From the NCBI GenBank assembly GCA_937920575.1, contig CAKZSF010000252.1:1-17306 (forward strand): a DNA stretch of 17,306 nt, read 5' to 3'. Every line of letters begins with the position of its first letter. The first letter of the stretch is position 1. Both the position numbers and the translations under genes were made by a program. This DNA comes from an uncultured Sphingomonadaceae bacterium. Its GTDB lineage: Bacteria > Pseudomonadota > Alphaproteobacteria > Sphingomonadales > Sphingomonadaceae. Positions 15,419 to 17,306 of this stretch are shown one piece after another. A model generated the notes under the pieces. That model was not told the origin of the DNA. It did not search any database and was given only the letters and a program-made list of their open reading frames with translations.

Positions 15419-15521
15419 TACCAAAATCCCCGGATACCCCTTCGGAGATCGTGGTAGCGTGCAGGGCTTACCAAAAAGTAACCTTGGCCAAAAAGCTGAC
15501 ATTATCCAAAGCGCCCATTCC
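15419..15521. promoter_or_regulatory. Divergent control region between cpaA and the hydrolase gene
   Basis: About 100 bp between the two start codons. A minus-strand -10-like GATAAT (15506-15501, five of six) could serve the cpa operon, but its -35 (around 15528-15523, CAGTCA) is weak. Repeats: CCAAAAAG occurs at 15471-15478 and again at 15488-15495, 17 bp apart; TTAC-N6-GTAA (15468-15481) spans the first copy, and the palindrome TTGGCCAA (15484-15491) overlaps the second. No convincing + strand promoter was found for the hydrolase gene. Confidence 0.4.
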
Positions 15522-16478
15522 GTGACTGCCTCAGACAAACCCGCCTTTGATCGTCGAGCGATCCCCAGTGTAGCGCGCGAAAGCCACTGGACCGCCGCTG
15601 ACGGTCATCCCATTCGCCGGATCGATTGGCCCGCACCGGAAACGGGCGGGAAAGGCGCCTTGCTGTTTCTTCCGGGCCGTGGCGACAATTATGAGAAGTA
15701 TCTCGAATCGCTTGATTATTGGTGGCGGCAAGGGTGGCAAGTCACCTCGCTCGACTGGCGCGGGCAGGGGGCATCGGGGCGATTGGGTGCGGACAGTTTC
15801 ACCGGGCACATCAGCAACTATGCCGTATGGCTGGATGATCTGGAGGCGTTCTGGCGAGAGTGGAGTGCCACGTGCGATGGGCCGAAAATGCTGATTGCCC
15901 ATTCGATGGGCGGGCATTTGGCGCTGAGAGCCACCGCCGAGAAACGCGTCGATCCGGCAGGACTTGTGCTGATCGCGCCAATGTTGGGTTTCATTGGCAA
16001 TTTGCCGCGCGCGCTCAGCTACAATTTTGCAAAGCTCAAATGCCGTTTGGGCGATCCGCGCCGTCCAGCATGGAAATGGAACAAAAACCCCGGCGAGTTT
16101 CCCGCCGGGCGTATCAATCTGCTCACCCATGACGAGGCGCGCTATGCTGACGAGCTGTATTGGCGGGAACAGCGCCCCGAGCTGGTAATGGGGCCGGGCA
16201 GCTGGGGCTGGGTGCGCGAATCAATCCGCTCTATGATGCGGATCGACAAGAAGGGATTTCTGGAAGACTGCGCCACGCCGACCAAAATCGTGGCAACCTC
16301 GCAAGATCGATTGGTTTCGTTCTTCGCCATTTTGAAGGCGCATCGCCGCTTGCCCAATTCCGAATTGTTGCGTTTCGATTTCGAAGCGGCGCATGAAATT
16401 TTGCGCGAGGTCGATCCTGTTCGCGACAAGGCGCTGTCAGAAATTGATACCTTTTTTGAGCAGGTGCGCGGCGCATGA
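15522..16478 (+). CDS. Alpha/beta hydrolase, lysophospholipase-like, 318 aa
   Basis: Cytosolic serine hydrolase of the monoacylglycerol lipase/lysophospholipase L2 group; the true substrate is unknown. Numbering from 15522: oxyanion-side loop LFLPGRGDNYEKY, then DWRGQGASGR typical of the family; nucleophile elbow AHSMGGH with Ser128; acid Asp262 in ATSQDRLVS; His291 in AAHEIL. The elbow has Ala where most members have Gly (GHSMGG). No signal peptide. Start uncertain: GTG 15522 begins a natural N-terminus but lacks a ribosome site; GTG 15459, with GGAG 11 nt upstream, would add 21 residues and reach into the repeat-rich control region. The stop overlaps the next gene's ATG in ATGA, so the two are coupled. 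Confidence 0.88.
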   Translation: MTASDKPAFDRRAIPSVARESHWTAADGHPIRRIDWPAPETGGKGALLFLPGRGDNYEKYLESLDYWWRQGWQVTSLDWRGQGASGRLGADSFTGHISNYAVWLDDLEAFWREWSATCDGPKMLIAHSMGGHLALRATAEKRVDPAGLVLIAPMLGFIGNLPRALSYNFAKLKCRLGDPRRPAWKWNKNPGEFPAGRINLLTHDEARYADELYWREQRPELVMGPGSWGWVRESIRSMMRIDKKGFLEDCATPTKIVATSQDRLVSFFAILKAHRRLPNSELLRFDFEAAHEILREVDPVRDKALSEIDTFFEQVRGA

Positions 16479-17306
16479 GCAAACCTGACTATGATATCGC
16501 CATTGTCGGTGCGGGTATGTCGGGCGCGAGCTTGGCGGCGGAATGCGCCGCCCATGCCAGCATTGCCTTGTTAGAGGCAGAGGATCAGCCCGGCTATCAT
16601 GCAACGGGGCGCTCAGCGGCCTTCTGGGAGGAGTGCTATGGCGGGCCGGAAATCGTGCCGCTGACGCTCGCTTCGGGCGCGTATCTGCGCGAACACGAAT
16701 TCCTCCGGCCGCGTGGGGCGCTCTATGTTGGGCGGGACGAGGACGCGGAACTGCTTGATGCCTTCATGGATCGCTTTGGCGATACGGGCGCGACGATTGA
16801 GCGCATCGGTCGCGAGGTTCTGGAACAGTATATTCCGGGCTTGTTGCCGGCTTGGTCAGGCGCAGTGTGGGAGCCTGCCTGCGCCGACATTGATGTCGCA
16901 GGTTTGCATCAGCACTATCTGAAGCGTGCCAAACAGGGCGGGGTCACATTGCTGTGCCATGCGCGCGTTGCAACGGTATCACGCGAGGGCGAGCTATGGC
17001 GCGTTGCGTTTGAAGATGGCCGCGCGATCACCGCCACAACATTGGTCAATGCAGCGGGCGCGTGGGCCGATCCTGTCGCAGAATTGGCCGGAGCCAAACC
17101 GCTCGGGATTGGGCCGCTGCGCCGCACAGTGGTGCAGTTGCAAACCAATCCCGCACCGCCTGACAATCTGCCGCTCACGCTTGATATTAACGGGCAGTTC
17201 TATTTCAAATCCGAGGCAGGCCGTGTTTGGCTGAGCCCGCATGACGAAACACCTGATACTCCGCGCGATGTTGCGCCTGAGGAGATGGACGTTGCGCTGG
17301 CGATTG
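16475..17306 (+). CDS. FAD-dependent oxidoreductase of the DAO family, 3' end outside window
   Basis: Open frame from ATG 16475, overlapping the hydrolase stop as ATGA, and uninterrupted to the last base (277 codons seen; family members usually have about 370-400). Rossmann FAD motif IVGAGMSGASLAAE (10-23), Glu34 in LLEAE for the adenosine ribose, ATGRSAAFW (43-51) following the FAD site, and the second FAD-binding stretch VNAAGAWAD (191-199). This places it in the D-amino-acid/glycine oxidase and glycerol-3-phosphate dehydrogenase superfamily. The substrate cannot be named because most of the substrate domain is missing or divergent. Coupling to the hydrolase is clear, but a shared pathway is not. 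Confidence 0.9.
   Translation, partial: MSKPDYDIAIVGAGMSGASLAAECAAHASIALLEAEDQPGYHATGRSAAFWEECYGGPEIVPLTLASGAYLREHEFLRPRGALYVGRDEDAELLDAFMDRFGDTGATIERIGREVLEQYIPGLLPAWSGAVWEPACADIDVAGLHQHYLKRAKQGGVTLLCHARVATVSREGELWRVAFEDGRAITATTLVNAAGAWADPVAELAGAKPLGIGPLRRTVVQLQTNPAPPDNLPLTLDINGQFYFKSEAGRVWLSPHDETPDTPRDVAPEEMDVALAI

Noticed and set aside
15419..15538. N-terminal extension of CpaA by 40 residues
   Set aside because: The added part has no membrane character, would overlap the divergent hydrolase gene and its control region, and ATG 15418 has a better ribosome site and the normal family start.

Overview
The window looks like chromosomal DNA of an alphaproteobacterium, most likely Sphingomonadales and probably the Erythrobacteraceae group. 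This is inferred from a very long TonB-dependent receptor of the sphingomonad type, an alphaproteobacterial cpa/tad pilus operon and the style of the housekeeping proteins; no rRNA or tRNA is present to prove it. Nearly all of the sequence is coding. I see no insertion sequence, phage gene, CRISPR array or tRNA.

Layout. (1) Bases 1-2109 (+): the C-terminal four fifths of the disaggregase ClpB, cut by the window edge. It converges on (2) 2224-5415 (-), a 1063-residue TonB-dependent receptor, and a strong hairpin terminator that works in both directions lies between them. (3) 5416-5765 is a divergent intergenic region that carries several dyads in the presumed leader of the receptor gene. (4) 5766-7438 (+): an SDR-family 3-hydroxyacyl-CoA dehydrogenase-like enzyme followed 11 nt later by a methylthioadenosine phosphorylase. 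(5) 7511-7954 (+): a MarR-family regulator whose promoter sits so close to the start codon that the mRNA may be leaderless. (6) 15418 down to 8056 (-): one long operon for a Flp/Tad pilus in the order cpaA, cpaB, cpaC, cpaD, cpaE, tadB, tadC, ending in a terminator at about 7985-8009. (7) 15522-17306 (+), divergent from cpaA: an alpha/beta hydrolase (lysophospholipase-like) overlapping by ATGA with an FAD-dependent oxidoreductase that runs off the end.

How the genes work together. The seven pilus genes supply the prepilin peptidase (CpaA), periplasmic and outer-membrane secretin parts (CpaB, CpaC, CpaD), the polar-localisation ATPase-like protein (CpaE/TadZ) and both inner-membrane platform proteins (TadB, TadC). 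The secretion motor ATPase CpaF/TadA, normally between cpaE and tadB, is absent; an 80-nt gap holding two inverted repeats is found there instead. No pilin gene and no tadD lie in the window. These missing parts must be encoded elsewhere if the pilus is functional.

The best leads for follow-up are the missing motor gene with its structured gap, an EF-hand-like loop flanked by cysteines at the mature N-terminus of the TonB receptor, a CpaE that has lost both P-loop lysines while keeping receiver-domain acidic residues, and several inverted repeats at operon junctions. I did not find a clearly new system; most of the content belongs to known families. All starts, hairpins and promoters were read by eye.
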